Below are positions 1 through 13,030 of a stretch of 64,000 nucleotides of DNA, piece by piece; position 1 is the first letter of the stretch, and each line of letters opens with the position of its first letter. The translations under genes were made by a program, and so were the position numbers. Under the pieces are notes generated by a model that worked only from the letters and a program-made list of their open reading frames with translations, had not been told where the DNA came from and searched no databases. Where the stretch lies: positions 2,139,292-2,203,291 of the forward strand of contig CAADRB010000003.1 of assembly GCA_900708905.1 (NCBI GenBank), read 5' to 3'. The stretch is from Hymenolepis diminuta. Lineage: Eukaryota > Platyhelminthes > Cestoda > Cyclophyllidea > Hymenolepididae.

Positions 1-24
1 TATTAAGGAAATAAATTTACTTAT

Positions 25-240
25 ATAATTGAATATGTCATAAATGATTGACTGGCCTGTTAACCAATTTTACAGTGAAGGTTTCTTCACAGGTGGTCTT
101 TCATGTCTAGGTGTGAGCGTAGAAATCCAATGATTAGTACTCTCGTGCACCGGAGATAAAGCTTGCAAGTTTCTCCTGAGTGCACCGGAAATATTCGATT
201 AGGCTTCCTAAAGTGTGGAAGTTATTTTTTCCTAAATATT
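25..240 (+). repeat. Repeat family F, copy 1 at left window edge
   Basis: Aligns with 54600-54810: both carry GATAAATG / CATAAATG, a CTTC...AGGTGGT block, GTGAGCGTAG(A/C)AA(A/C)CCAAT, a GCTTG...GAGTTTCTC block, ANATATTC, and TTTTTTCCTA. Extends an unknown distance leftward. Unclassified. Confidence 0.6.
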
Positions 241-3200
241 GTGTTCCTATACGGTTTCTGATTGCAATTAACTTCTTACGACCATACGGCCAACTGTGTT
301 TGCAGTGTGTGTCCGAAGAATGTGATTGGGATTGACCGGGACACATTACGCACCTTGGCACCCACACATAGTACACGCACACTTATTTGCGTCCATTACA
401 TCTGTCACTTAGAAATCAGTCAGCCCTTACGATCACTCGTTCGTGCGTCTGCGAATCTCTACTGCACCAGAGACGGGCTCTGGAAATTGGAAATCACAAA
501 TGTCGGACAGGGAGAAAGCCTATCTATGCTGTTGACCTTCTCAACATTACAAACTTCACTACAACAAGGTGGAAAGGAAGCAAAGACTTAAAAATCCTTC
601 AGCCCCCTTGCGTTTATGAATCCGTACTGCACAAGGTGGCTCTAAGGCCTAAAAATCACCAGCATATTACATATAAAACTACCTATACTCTTCCCACCTT
701 AAAGAGCTTATGCGAATCTATTACATAAGAACAGCAGGAGGCAGGAAAGGTGGCAGAATATTCATATTAAGGAAAGTCACAATGAACAGAATGGTCAACG
801 GCAATGGTTTATTCTGATGACAGGGGGGTTCCGTGATATTGCTCTTCTACCCAAGATGGGTGTTGGATAACAATTTCCTAAATGGGTTTGAGAGTTAGGA
901 GAGAATAGATTGGTAACAACCCATAAACTGGAAACGTCCTAGATAGTAGAGTAAAGTTTATTTTGTATAGGTTAGGTAGCAAGAAAAAATTGATATCTTA
1001 AAAGCCGCCGGGTGAGTTATATAGGAAATAAAGCAAAGTGAAATGGATTAAGCCTATGAAAAAGACCTGTTTCCCGAACTACTTATAATTAAAATGCTCC
1101 AATTCAGTAGTCTGTATTATTTCAAAGTAATTTGTGTGCAATGCTCTTTATATGTAGCGTTAATTTATTTGTATTTAGTCAAGGGTGGTAGTTGCAGCTA
1201 AAGGTAAGTGGCGAAATCACACCCATCTGTGCTCTTGCTTGAGATTGCTTCTCAACGTACTTCACTTTTCTAATGTGAGCTTTTGGCAGAATCCCACTTT
1301 CTGTGTGGTTTGCTTATTTTTTATAGGCAGATAAAATTAGATTATCTACATAATTTAAATTGCACAGTTTAATCGATGGTTAAATTGACTAACCCCAATA
1401 TTTAAGTTCCCCATCTTATCCGTTAATAATTAATTTTTATTTCAAATTGCTTACTGGAAATAGAAAACATCTTCGTTCATTTCTTCGTGATGCCTTTCTT
1501 ATCAATGATGAATTTTGAATCCTTGTTAATTCCCAATATGACTTCATACGAGGTCAAACAAGCTTCAATTTAATTTTCTACGCTAATAGTTTTTAAGGTA
1601 TCTTTTTTACTCATTTCATTTTTTTCCTCTAGCCATATTTTCTTCACTTCCTCATCCGATCTATTTTAGTTGGAAGTTGTTTCAATATTTTTCCATTGAA
1701 AAATCCTGCATTTATATGTGAAAATCGAGAATGTCGATAGCATGAGGGTAAATGGATATGAGATAAGAATAGATTGCATCAACGCGGTTCTGTTGGATAT
1801 TCCGAAATTTAATTGATTTTTGATATTTTCTTAGTTGTTCGATCCGTTCTACTATCCAGGACAACTATAATCAACAAAAGACTCGATGGCGGTCAGTGGC
1901 ACAGATTTGTTTAATTAGATATCATGGATTCGAGGCCTATCCTTAAGTTTGTTGAAGGAAATTTTTTCCTGTACTAAATTTGGATAGAGAAAATGCATTT
2001 TGTGGAACTTCTAATTGAAGAAAAGCCGCTTTGTGCCACTCCTCTAATAACCAGTGCCGCTAAATCTTACGTCCTTTTGGAAAAGCTTTTGAACGAAATG
2101 GTATCTTGGAACCTCTCTAGGGAGAAAATCAATTTCTGCAAACCCTTTATTAGCCAGACTTAGACGGCACGGTCAGCCATTCTGCTCACTGTGTGTACAG
2201 ATGGACCCTTAACCCTTGACTTCGTATACGAGAACATTAATATCTATGTCAGTGGCACACCAACTGGTGTTGTAAATAATTTATATTCATTTGATGTACC
2301 TTGAAGGGTCTTAATTCCATTATCTCTGACTTGGTAGATGTGAACGTTACCAGAGTTATATTTGGTAATCGGAAGTGTAATTTGTAGAGGCATTATCGGA
2401 CACAAGTTAGTTTGAAGAGGCCTAGATTTTCTTCCTTTACCCGATATGAGTCTTGGAAGGCGCTTTCCTTTACTATGCTTGGAATTTTTGCTTCCTACTA
2501 CTACCTGAGGTACTTTAGTTTAACATGCTATAATGAAATCATTTATAATTCCTCTGTTTTGCACCCTCACAGACCAAGTAATTCATGCCAGAACTCTCGT
2601 CGACGTCGATTCCAGCCACGTGGAGGAAGTTCAAGATCCGGAGGTCGTGGGGTGTGGAGTCGACTTGGCTAAGTGGTGGATCCCTTTGCGCTTTCCTTCC
2701 TTGCTCTCTTTGCCTTCTCACGACAATTTTATTTCAATTCAACTCGCTGTACCTACCTTTTCGCACCTTGCTCGCACCATCTTTTCTGCAACATCTAATC
2801 TCATTTGCATTTATGTATCACCTACCTACATCCGGTTGCTTCTGTTGCTTATTTAAATTAGAGTAAAATTTTACCTTGAGGTGTCTACGACCTTTCCTCT
2901 CTGCTACTTTACTAGGTGTCACCTGTAGCTCAATATTTATGAAAGCTGTGAAAAGGGATGTTATATTTTACAAGTTTTCAAGTATAGGAATAAGAGGTTA
3001 GGTTGGAAAATGTTTAATATTGACCACCTATTTTGGGAGCATCCATTCAGGTGGGATTATCAATTCAAGAGCACTTATGCCAAACTAATGGCAGCTTAAC
3101 TTGTGGCGTAGTCACTCTTGGCAATTAGAAGATACGAATATGCTCAGATAGCATGACCAGCCACTCAGCTTGATCAGCAGGTCTTTATGCTCTGAACATC

Positions 3201-4429
3201 AGGGACGTGAACTCACCCACCAACCTGTAGGATATTCGAGACTACAAAAGACCCCAGACGGAGCAGGTCTTGACTGAATTACATCTCAGTATATTATTCC
3301 TTACATGATGCGCTTGACAGTAGGAAGAGACTAATCATGCTCAGGATTCCGCATCTCATTAGAAGTTTATCGTGTGGCCAGACACTTGGGACTTGATATC
3401 ACAGAATCTAGGGTTAGATCCTGATATTTTAACTTTGTGACACTAGAACATCAAGTGGTGAATTATGGGAATTTAATAAAAAGAGAACAGTGTTATGGAT
3501 CTTAAGTAGCTCTAATCCGGAAGTAAAGCTGCTATAGAAGCCAGATCAAATTAGGCCAGATATCCCCTCAAAGAGCTATTGATTTTTCTAAGGCTAACAG
3601 GTAACAGCAACCTTTAATTGAAGAGAAGGCCAGGGGTTTAGTGGACAATTGGAAATGAATGTGGGAGAGAAGGCGGAAGGAAGAATTGGAGGAACAGAGG
3701 AGACGTCAGTACTTGTTGAGCACAATTCAGATTGTGGTGAACAAGCGAAATGAGGTGCCATAGGACAATTGACTGATTTCGTGTTCTTTGTTCGTCGACA
3801 GTTAGGAAAGAGGTATGAGTCAGTAGGTACAAGCAGTACAAATCCTTTGACGACCTGCGTTGACAGCTTATTTCACTGCGATGCTATTGAATTATTTTAT
3901 CGTTCCCCATATTTTGATCCTTTTTCGTGATTAGATAAAACATCGGGTAAAATTGGAATCGATCCGTATTTTCTGCAAGCTTGTCAATATGTCAGCCCAG
4001 TGACCTTGATTAACTTTGTGACCTATAATCCACTTTTCGAGGTAGAGATAATTTGGACTAGTTGAAAGGCCATTGTACACAAGTACTGGATTCGCTGCTA
4101 GGCCCTTTAAGTTGACATTTATAAAATTGGTGTCAACGAATATCCATAATTGTGTCTTATGTAATCGCTAATTAAAGCCTCTAATCCTCTAAAATTCAAG
4201 GATCTTCACTGGGAAAGAAAAGTAGTCGGTATCTGCGGTCGCCTTAGAAAATTAATATCATGATTGAAACTAATGCAATATGTGCATTCGAAGTTATTGG
4301 CGATTTGAATTATAGTCACCATTAGAATAATTAGGTTTTCCTATTTAACCACTGGTTGACAAATTCACTATCATCGTGTATTACTATATTTGTCACTTAT
4401 CTCCATCAGGGGCTTACATTTACAATAAG
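241..4429. other. No gene recognised
   Basis: AT-rich sequence. A weak repeated pattern (GCGAATCTCTACTGCAC near 446, ATGAATCCGTACTGCAC near 616) may be an old tandem duplication. A pyrimidine-rich stretch lies at about 2690-2830. The open frames here (for example 262-591, 2412-2866) show no domain or splice context. Confidence 0.6.
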
Positions 4430-6060
4430 AAGAGCCTCTAGCTTAAAAGATGCCGATATAAGATGGAGAAAACTAACTAATCTGGTGACTTTTAACTATA
4501 CATACTCAGCAACACAAGATAGAAATGAGACAGAGTCAGTAAGAGAATGGTTTAATGGGAAAAAACAGAGGAGAGACAGCATCCTTGTAACCACCAAGCT
4601 GAGAGTGATTCTCTGGGGAAGTAGAAATAACAAATAAAAACTTCCATGTAAGAGGACGCTCATAAAACATGGATTAAGCACTGGGATATCCATCTTGTAA
4701 GATCTTGTTGTAAGAACATTGATTCAAGAACCCATTGACAGTCGGTGCGAAACAGTTCTCATCTTTGCTGATTTAAGGAAAGCCTTTGCTTCGCTTCCAA
4801 CTAGCACAATCCTCTCAAGTCTGTGTGAATTTAAGCTGCCCTGGAATGTAGTCGATTGCATTTAGCAATTTCTTACTATCTCCAAAGGTCACGTCAGAGA
4901 CTTGAATGGAAGATTTACTATGCATAAAGGCGTTAGACAGGGATCCGAAGAAAGCCTGCGACATTTTTATATGGAATTTAGTTAATATTAGATGAAGCAT
5001 ATGCAATCTCTGAAGATTTGAAAGTCAGACTACTGAATTCTTCAGGACTCGAATAGTCACAGATGACCTATGTCTTAAAACTCTATCAATTCGATAAAGC
5101 TGAACAGCTCCTTCAAAGGCTTAAAACTATCCTTGATAAATATGAGATAGAAATGGCATGTGATGAGTAGTCTGGATGTACATCGATGCAGATCTTGATC
5201 AATCATCTCTCCAAATTACTGGTCACGATATTAATTCAGTGGGCTCTTTTACCTTAAGGCTAAAAGATAATCAGTTAACTTAGCCCGAATCTAAGGTCGA
5301 AAGTGTTATCATTTAAAATTTGACCAATGATACTGGAAATATTCATCTGATCAGTTCTTCCATACGATTTATCTACTGTTGTCTGTGATAAGATGAATGG
5401 CAGTGGATTAAAGAGCATTCAGAACACCGGTCGAAGGATGATATTAGGTTTGTACAAACTGAGAAAAAGGAATGTTACCATTCTAACTGAAAAATTTCCT
5501 CTGAGAAACTTGTCGGACTTCTACAAAGACTTGATTTAATCTATGGAAAAGGAAGATGGGGTGCTAGCAAAAATGCTATTTAAATTTCATTTAATAGAAT
5601 TAGCTGCCTCTAAATTTACACATCCAGAGCTTTTTAAGGAAGCTTCAAGTAGATGTTTAAAAGGCGTTCGGTAAGAAAGAAGACGTAATTTGGATGCTGA
5701 ATCCAACAAAGAATTCTATTCCTCGCATTATTGAAGATCAAATACAACTGAAGTATTTGCATAAAGAGATATTATATGTGAATTATTGGCATCATTAACT
5801 CTTTACAGACGAAAGTGTGATAAGAAGTCACTAGTGGATCGATCACAAACTCAAAGATGAATTGGCAACTAGTAGATTTCCTTGTCAAGTAGATGGGTAC
5901 TACAATAATTAAGTGGGGAAAAAAGGATGGCTCCAAAATCATACGAAAACTTTTCATCCAGATTTCCCTATGCAGAACTGGATGACGAAAAGAAAGAATA
6001 AGTCTGAAGAACTCTAATTCGAAACGGCAGTTGACCTGATAATTCTGAAGCATAGATGAA
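4430..6060 (+). mobile_element. RTE-like non-LTR retrotransposon relic (reverse transcriptase)
   Basis: Conceptual translation gives, in order, a reverse transcriptase motif A-like FADLRKAF (about 4765), motif B-like GVRQGS (about 4930), and a motif C remnant VTDDL (about 5055), then downstream blocks DKAEQLLQRLKTI (about 5090), MYIDADLDQSSLQITGHDI (about 5175) and ILGLYKLRKRNV (about 5440). Stops and frameshifts occur between them. The VRQGS with a following ES resembles the RTE clade, but CR1-like is not excluded. The 5' part (4356-4637) is open for 93 codons. The boundaries are approximate and no tail repeat was identified. Confidence 0.7.
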
Positions 6061-8084
6061 GTAGTATTCTTCAGATGCTCTGACTCCCACTTCCACTGTC
6101 TAATTTACTCCCCTTTATAAACTCTCACTTCTAATGTGTTTGGATGTCTCCTATGATGAAAGGTTGTAGGGTTTCTTAGCTCCGCTGTAGGATATAAATA
6201 AATAACCAAAGCGGTTGGTAGATAACGGGAGAAATCGAGTCACACACCCCAATAAGGAAATAACTAGATAAAATTCGATATGCGAATCACGATGACAGAT
6301 AACATTTAGGTACGGTTTAAAACAACTAATACCTTAGGTTTATTCGCTGCCTTTTAAGGTATGCCTAAGAACAACATTTTCCGAGATAATCGATCTCGGA
6401 ACATATAGTGCATCTGTTTTGTATCAGGGCATATAGAGATTCTAACCTCAACTACAGTTTGCTTCCGGCATTGCTATCACCCTTTCCATACTGGTAGTTT
6501 AATGTGCATGTTTGTAAAATTAGAGACCAGATCTCATCGGTATAATTCAAGAGGCTGGATTAACCAATTACACTATTGCAGAATGAGAATGCTGTCTACC
6601 CAAGAGAAGTGTTGTTTGTCACATCGGCTTGCAAGGATTAGAGATTCGCTGGAGCACATCGAGCAGTTTGGATTGATCAAACGCACATAGCAGATAGTTC
6701 ACCAAATGAAATTTTCTCATTTCGGAAGATTCAAAGTTGCCTTTCTTCTTCTCAATAACAGCATTTTAAAAATTTCAATTTTATGATTTTAATATTCACC
6801 AAAGAACTAAAACATGTTCCAGAAAGAAAAGTTGCGAAATATTACTAATCTTTTCCACAAATAATAAACTTCGATCAATATGCGGTGACAACTAAATTTA
6901 AACACAAAATGATTTTTGTTAAGTGCACAACCAGAGGTGCAACCGCGCGCATTTTCATAAATCATAAATAAGGACGGATTAACGAGTATGCTAAAACAGA
7001 TAATTTTGTTCATATAAAACATGTGGTGATTTACGGATTAGAGGTATCAAATCAAGTGCTATGAGTCAGGAATTGTTAGATTCTCTTGCATTTTTTTCGC
7101 AAAGATAATATTTCATGGTATTATTAAAGTATTACCAAATGATAAATAAATACTTCTTACCACTGACAGACGTGTAATGTGTTAATCTGTCTATTAAGCT
7201 GCGTTCAATATACTGATCGCACAAGTGGCTGTAATAATATAAGGAGATAATTTTGGAAATAAATGGGGAGATTTTATTTTTGCGTTTTCACAACGCAGCT
7301 GTTGCTATTTTTTACCAGTTCGTCATAAATTTTCTGAAAAGGCTGGCATAGGATTTACTATTTAACATTGGAGATATCATTCTGATATCTAAACCACCCT
7401 TGTCTTTTGTAAGATTTAAAGCATTCGGAAATTGGGCACTTTAAGTTCTGCCGTTAAGTGTATCCCGTTGTAAACCAAAATGTGATCTGGCCTGGGTCGT
7501 CAAACATGTTAAGTAGATAAAACTCGGTGGCGATACCTTTTCAATTAGACAAGGAGTTATCAGTTTGAAAGTGAGCGATGATAACAAGAGAATAAAATTC
7601 CCAATAATAATGGATGAAATTTAATGTTCCATCTTTAAGTTCGATTTGGTACTGCAACTAATATCCCGTAAAATGATAGAATTTTCAATAGTTCAGTTAT
7701 TAAAAGGAGTAAGTAAGGATTTAATTACGGAGCCACTTCACATTACGGCCTCTCTCTTCATGCTCTGAAACATTATTAAAGTATGCAATAAAATTAGTCA
7801 CTAGGTCATGTGATATCGATATTGTGAACCCTAGCATTGAGCTCTGCTGTGCCAAAAAATTATAAATTTCAACAAGCTGCATTTGGCTGCTAGAAGAAAT
7901 TTGATTTAACGAGATGATAGAGATAACCAACTGGTTAATAAGCTATGAACACTGCAGATATGAATTCTCATTAAAGAAGGATCAAATCCGGAAATTTGGG
8001 ATTCTGAGGACAAAAGTAAACAGCCTGGTGATTATAAAATTCAAATGTTGTCCGGGCTTTATTCCCTGCCTCTAGATACACGAT
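6061..8084. other. No gene or repeat recognised
   Basis: AT-rich. Short open frames only, none with a recognisable domain. Confidence 0.6.
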
Positions 8085-8430
8085 TATCGCTTCTTATTCT
8101 TATTTATCATGCCCAGGATATTAAGCCACTAACTGTATAGTACTGGATGCCTAAACCCTTCATTCCAAAGCCGCCAAATTGTCAACTCTGGTGTACCCAA
8201 AATTAGAAGACTGGGGGATCGGCTTCAAATAATTTAAGCACAGAGCTAATTAAGAAAATGGGTGTTTTCTAGGACATACTAAGTGTTCTAAATTTAAGAG
8301 AGGGCATAAAATTTGTTAATTTGAAAGATCGCTACAAATATGATGGTTAACATTCCAAAACCATTCTCCCTTTATCTCTTATTGGATCACTTAATTGCTC
8401 CCGCTTTCAGATGCTTTCCTTTTGTTTAAA
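8085..8430 (+). repeat. Repeat family E, copy 1
   Basis: Resembles 12690-13030: shared CCNNNAAATTGNCANCTC, a TACCC(A/C)AAANNNAGAAGA block, an AAGGGNTGTNTTTTAGG-like block, and a GA(T/C)CGC(T/C)(A/G)CAAATATGA block further on. Diverged; class unknown. Confidence 0.5.
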
Positions 8431-8839
8431 TTCGCAATTATCTGGCTTTCCTATAAGAAATAATAATAGTCAGGTAGTAAAAACTCGAGTATAATCATTG
8501 CAATAATAATCAATTAATTGGTAGAACATTTATTAGAAATTATTGTCAATTAAATGTACATAATGTACTTTAAAACCATTTTTATTGACTTATACCAGTT
8601 CTCCGACAAGCGCTTTCACTTTACACGGTATGTCCGTGTAAACAGACAAAGATGTCAAAATTAGTGTTAACCTGTTGTAAAAATTGCAATTCCAGGCGTT
8701 ATGAAGATGCATTTAATTTTTTTCTTACATAATTTAAATTTAGTTTTCTTCAATTATGTAAAATTCATCGATAGGTAACTTAATTTTTTTGTAGAAAGAT
8801 GGATATCATTCCGTAAGTTCGGACATTGATTCCCCCTTG

Positions 8840-9173
8840 AAACTCGGCACAATACATGTCATAAGTGGCGAATACCTGGCGGAGGCTGTTGATGGTGGTA
8901 TTGATTGTGGCAGACCTATCTGGTACAACCTCAGTCCATTTTGAATACGAATCAATCAGGTTTAAATGGGAGACTCTTTGGACAAGTCTAGCAAGACTGG
9001 GATCAATGTGTGACCAGGGAAATTTATTCTTAATGAATAAATGGGTTCCAGAAGATAAGTGAATGAAGCCTTTTGTTTAGCCTCGCCTGCATTTTGTGCA
9101 ACCACATTTGATACTATTCTATTTGAGGGAGAAACAGGTTTAGAAAGACAGATTTTCTCGGGTTCCTTACATT
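8840..9173 (-). pseudogene. Ty3/gypsy integrase relic, part 2 (core domain)
   Basis: The minus strand contains DSYSKWTEVVPD, which matches NSYSKWPEVVP in the gypsy element at 63.3 kb, preceded in shifted frame by FPWSHIDPS, which corresponds to the PWTRLYVDF catalytic Asp region, and by a CKEPEKIC cysteine pair typical of the integrase zinc-binding segment. Several frameshifts. The upstream part lies on the far side of the mariner element. Confidence 0.7.
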
Positions 9174-9175
9174 TA

Positions 9176-10444
9176 CAGGGTGCGTAAGGCATTTGAGGAC
9201 ACCATACGTACTTTTAGAAAAACAGAAAATGAAACTCTTAATGATTGAAACTTACAATTTCTTGTAACAAAACAAATGACCATAATATTAAACTAGGTTT
9301 TATTCCATATATCCTTCTTTGGCTTCTACCACCCACTCAATTCGAGTCCGAAAGTGACTAAACGCTTTCATTATGTCCTCCATTGCTTACAGCTTTTGCT
9401 TTTATCAGAGAGGATACGGTGTTATGTAAATGCTTGTTAACTTCCTTTTCAACCACGCCCCGCCCCGCCCTACTTCACACGTAATAATGCAAAGGAAAAA
9501 GGTCTGGTGAGTTAGGAGGCAGCCACAAGAAGTTTGGTGTGACATGATGATGAAAATATTCTGCCATCCCTCCAATCCTGGGTTTTGAGAGCTTTATGGG
9601 ATGGAGGCGTATCTTGTTAGAAGACATTGGCTACGCTGTCTATCCAAGACAGCTTAATAACAATGTTTTGAAGAGTCTCCACATAGGCATTTGCATTAAC
9701 TCTAGGGCTCTGTGGATAAAAATCGAGGAGTCATGATGTGCCTTCACTGCTAACGACACTGAAAACCATCACTGTTGCTGGAAACTCCGTGTGCATAAGA
9801 GTTGCAAACTTCAGTGGAATTCTCCAGCACATATTCACCTATCATTTCTTGGATTGACTTTCATCCTGGTGGAGGTTTTTCGATCGCAGAAAAACCAAGG
9901 ACATTCCTCTTCTACTGGGTGCTTCAGTTTCTTTAAGAGTCGTTTTGCACGCATTAAACGATTCTCTTGAGTTGTTTTTGTTCACATAAACTGACCTGGC
10001 CCAAGAACGTGTGGCCTTGATGAACACCATTCCTTACTGTTTCTTCAGACTTGATCATTGGCACGATGTCGCGTATTGGCTTCCCGCGATTTTCGTCCAT
10101 CATGCCATTCGCATTTCTCACAAATTCAGGTGTTCTGAATGCATCATCAGAATGTTGACAATGCTGTTTTCTTTTCCTCATGGCGGCCAATTCATCTTCA
10201 TTGTTTTCATTTAGCAGCGCCTCTCTAATTTTGCAAAGGTAGGATGTGGCGACTTTTGGAAATCGCGCAATTTCTAAACTGTTGTGTTTAGCTTTTGTAG
10301 ACAATATTACACAGAGTGTCATTTCATTCCATTAGTTATAGTATTATCTACCGTGAGACCTTTTGATATAACAATAAATTAATTATTATCCGGTTAGTTT
10401 AAATTACAAAGATATAAGTGTCCTCAGATACCTTACACACCTTG
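9176..10444 (-). mobile_element. mariner-family DNA transposon, complete ends, inactivated
   Basis: A 1269-bp element with inverted ends of about 27 bp: the left end starts CAGGGTGCGTAAGGCAT and the right end, reversed, starts CAAGGTGTGTAAGGTAT. The two differ by four transitions and both run into GAGGACAC. Each end is flanked by TA (9174-9175, 10445-10446), the target duplication of Tc1/mariner elements. The transposase runs on the minus strand from about 10322 to 9430. The N-terminal part shows EIAR and a helix-turn-helix-like region. The catalytic regions are recognisable: SDEKNLHQDESQ (about 9900-9860), a QDTPPS segment with a stop just before it (about 9610) and WLPPNSPD (about 9510). 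Stops and frameshifts make it non-functional. Confidence 0.85.
9430..10322 (-). pseudogene. mariner transposase pseudogene
   Basis: The first open segment (10322-9954, 122 codons) carries the DNA-binding half. A second segment (10030-9842) in another frame carries SDEKNLHQDES, the region of the first catalytic Asp. A frameshift separates them. The second Asp region reads F-stop-QDTPPS and the third reads LPPNSPD, after which the frame degenerates. The order and content are those of a mariner transposase of normal size. No intact protein can be made. Confidence 0.8.
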
Positions 10445-10446
10445 TA

Positions 10447-10550
10447 TTATCCACCAGTGCTGATCACTCCGGGTGGAAAATAAGCTTTGGTTCATCTCGA
10501 ATGCGAATGAAGTTTTAATCTTGGTGGACGATTAATTAGACCTGGAGAGC
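10447..10550 (-). pseudogene. Probable integrase relic, part 1, beyond the mariner insertion
   Basis: Read on the minus strand, this flank gives TKAYFPPGV, reminiscent of the RTK...WWPGI segment that comes just before the CxxC of gypsy integrases. Taking out the mariner would place it, with one frameshift, directly before LVDNKCKEPEKIC. The match is short, so this is tentative. Confidence 0.4.
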
Positions 10551-12689
10551 ACTACAATCACTTCATGTTCCTTTAGGCGACATATTTTAAGCAGATGTTG
10601 CTTAAAAGAATAATATTTCCGTAAGCACCATCCTCGAAGATTGCGTTATATGGTGATCAAGCGGACAAGATTTTGGAACTGGTTGCTATTTTCGTTACTG
10701 CCCTCAATAATTTTTTTGTTTTGTTATCAAGTTTATGAGATTTTAAGGCTCTTTCGGAAAGGCTCTTACTTTTGGAAAAAATATTCCTTTTATCCAACAA
10801 TTTTAATTTATAGCATAACATTATATAACATGGAATTTAGGGAAGGGTGGGCTAGGTTTTATCCCTAGAGTGGATTGGAACATAATCTGACCTTTACCTA
10901 CATAAACAAGAAGGGTTATGATAATTTCGTTTATTGCCGTAAAATAGCAGAGCAGATATAAACGAAGCAGACTAAACATCATATATAAGCGGTCGTTTGA
11001 ATTTCTTAACACCGCGTAGTTTTCTTCGCAGCAATAAAACGAAAATTTTACAATTCTTAATTGTGGAAAGCAAGTGAAAGTGGTTAACAAGAAGTGCAAT
11101 AAATGATAAAGGGGCAAGGATCAAGAAGATTATGAGTTCAAAATCAGGGTATCAAAGAGTCTTACTTCATTTCACTTTCGGTTTCGAGTCGCGCACCATT
11201 TACTAAATTGGTACTTCACGTTTCAACATTAAAATTTCTAGACTCATTTCCCAAATTGTAGCAGTGCTCATCGGTCCTTTTTAATTATAATGATCAGTCT
11301 TGTCACTTCCATTTGCAGTTAAGAATGCAAAATGATCTTACATGATATTCAGCAGCATACATTTTTAACGTAGCAGAGGTGCGATACCTAAAACTTTATA
11401 TCAGCAGAGTTCAGTAAGCTGTGTTCACCCGAGCTGAATACTCATACCAACTAATGGAACTTGAAATTTCCTTCTTATCATTGATGCGTGAAACTCAGTC
11501 CACTGTCGGATTAGTGACAGCTTAGTCACGAATAATTGTAGAGGGGTTAATTGTAATGGGCACCCAAAAATTGATAGGAATGACAGGCGATCTGTGCTAT
11601 ACAGCAAAGTTTCGCAGACTTGAATCATGTTTGTCGACGTCCTATGGGGCGCCAAGACAAGTAACTTTTTAGAAGAATTTTCCATCGAGATGGACTTGGG
11701 TTTTGACGATATTAATATTAATTTTTGTTGTAATTATGGTTTTCTTTATCATGAGTTTTAATAAGAAGTAGCTTACAGATTTCTTCGCACTTTTGAATTA
11801 TTTTTCATAAAAACCAGCTGATAAATGAACCCACTAGAAATTAAAAAGACAAAGCTCTACAGTATAAATTAGAACCTACATCGCTACTACTTAAAAACAA
11901 CAAGTCGGTTCTTTAATTGTTTAAATTAATGTGTTATTAGTATAATCTGGCTGCCCTCTGAGGAACACCACAGCTAAAATTGCTCAGATTCAGTGGGAAG
12001 AATGGAAAAGACCTAGAACGTAAACTTTTCTTCATTTCATTAAAAGATGACAATGATTTATGCACAGCTTGGATACAGAGAATTTATTTGCTAGTAATTA
12101 ATAAAAGACGAGCATATTAATTAGCCAGATAAGAGCGCAGGAGAAGAGAAGTCCTGGCTTAGCAGGATCCTCCACCTGGTATTGGATCTTATTCTAAATG
12201 AGTTTGAAAATCTCAAGTCTTCAAAGGATAGATAATGACATCACTACCACACAAGACAGTAGACTAAAGTTAGTTAGGTTCAATCTGAACGAAATTACCC
12301 AGAGGAAAATGGTCGAAACAGTAAGATTTGCACCGGAAGTTGCTTTGAAATGATATTTGATGGGAGAGTAGAATGGAGAGGACAAAATGCAGAAAGAAGA
12401 GAAGTAGGATAAGTTTATTACATGCGTCTAATCTAGTGGGAAGAAATACAGAAGGGAGGGGAGGAGGGGTTTGTGAGCAGATATAAAGTCAAATAACTGA
12501 CGAGTGATTTAGGCAGTCATGGAATGATATGATAGTGATTTTCTCGAAATTTCAGTAATTTCAGTAATAAATGGGGAAAAAATAGATAGGTCACCGAATG
12601 AGTGGAAGTAAGATTATTCAACTACACAACCATTAATAATTTTCACTGTGCAGTGAAGTCCAGTCTTGTACTATGAGTTCATCATTTAA
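10551..12689. other. No gene recognised
   Basis: AT-rich. A minus-strand frame at 11685-11425 includes VCETLLYSTDRLSF, faintly like the tail of a LINE reverse transcriptase, but too weak to assign. Confidence 0.5.
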
Positions 12690-13030
12690 TAGAAGTCCTG
12701 AAATGACTAAAATCCATCGTCCCAGGCCACTAAATTGCCAGCTCCATTATACCCCAAAGCCAGAAGACCTAAGAGGACTCGAAAATATCTGTTCAATTAA
12801 GGTATAAAGGGCTGTGTTTTAGGGCTATTTTACGTACTCTTAGCTAACAAATAAAAAATGGGATATAACCTCTTTCCTAAATGCAAGACAGGATACAACA
12901 TTCTTATCAATTCAAGAGACCGCCGCAAATATGACAAGTGACACTTTATGTATGAGTAGCTTGAACTGCGATCGGTATCTCACAGTCATCGTGATCCTTA
13001 AGATTTAAGATAAAAGGGAGCATTCTGGTT
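12690..13030 (+). repeat. Repeat family E, copy 2
   Basis: The partner of 8085-8430 in the same orientation, with the same blocks in the same order but numerous small gaps. No coding potential. Confidence 0.5.

Noticed and set aside
400..740. Possible degenerate tandem repeat of about 170-190 bp
   Set aside because: Two or three short matching words only; formal alignment would be needed.
11425..11685. Minus-strand frame faintly like a LINE reverse transcriptase tail
   Set aside because: Only a few residues are suggestive and no catalytic motif is present.
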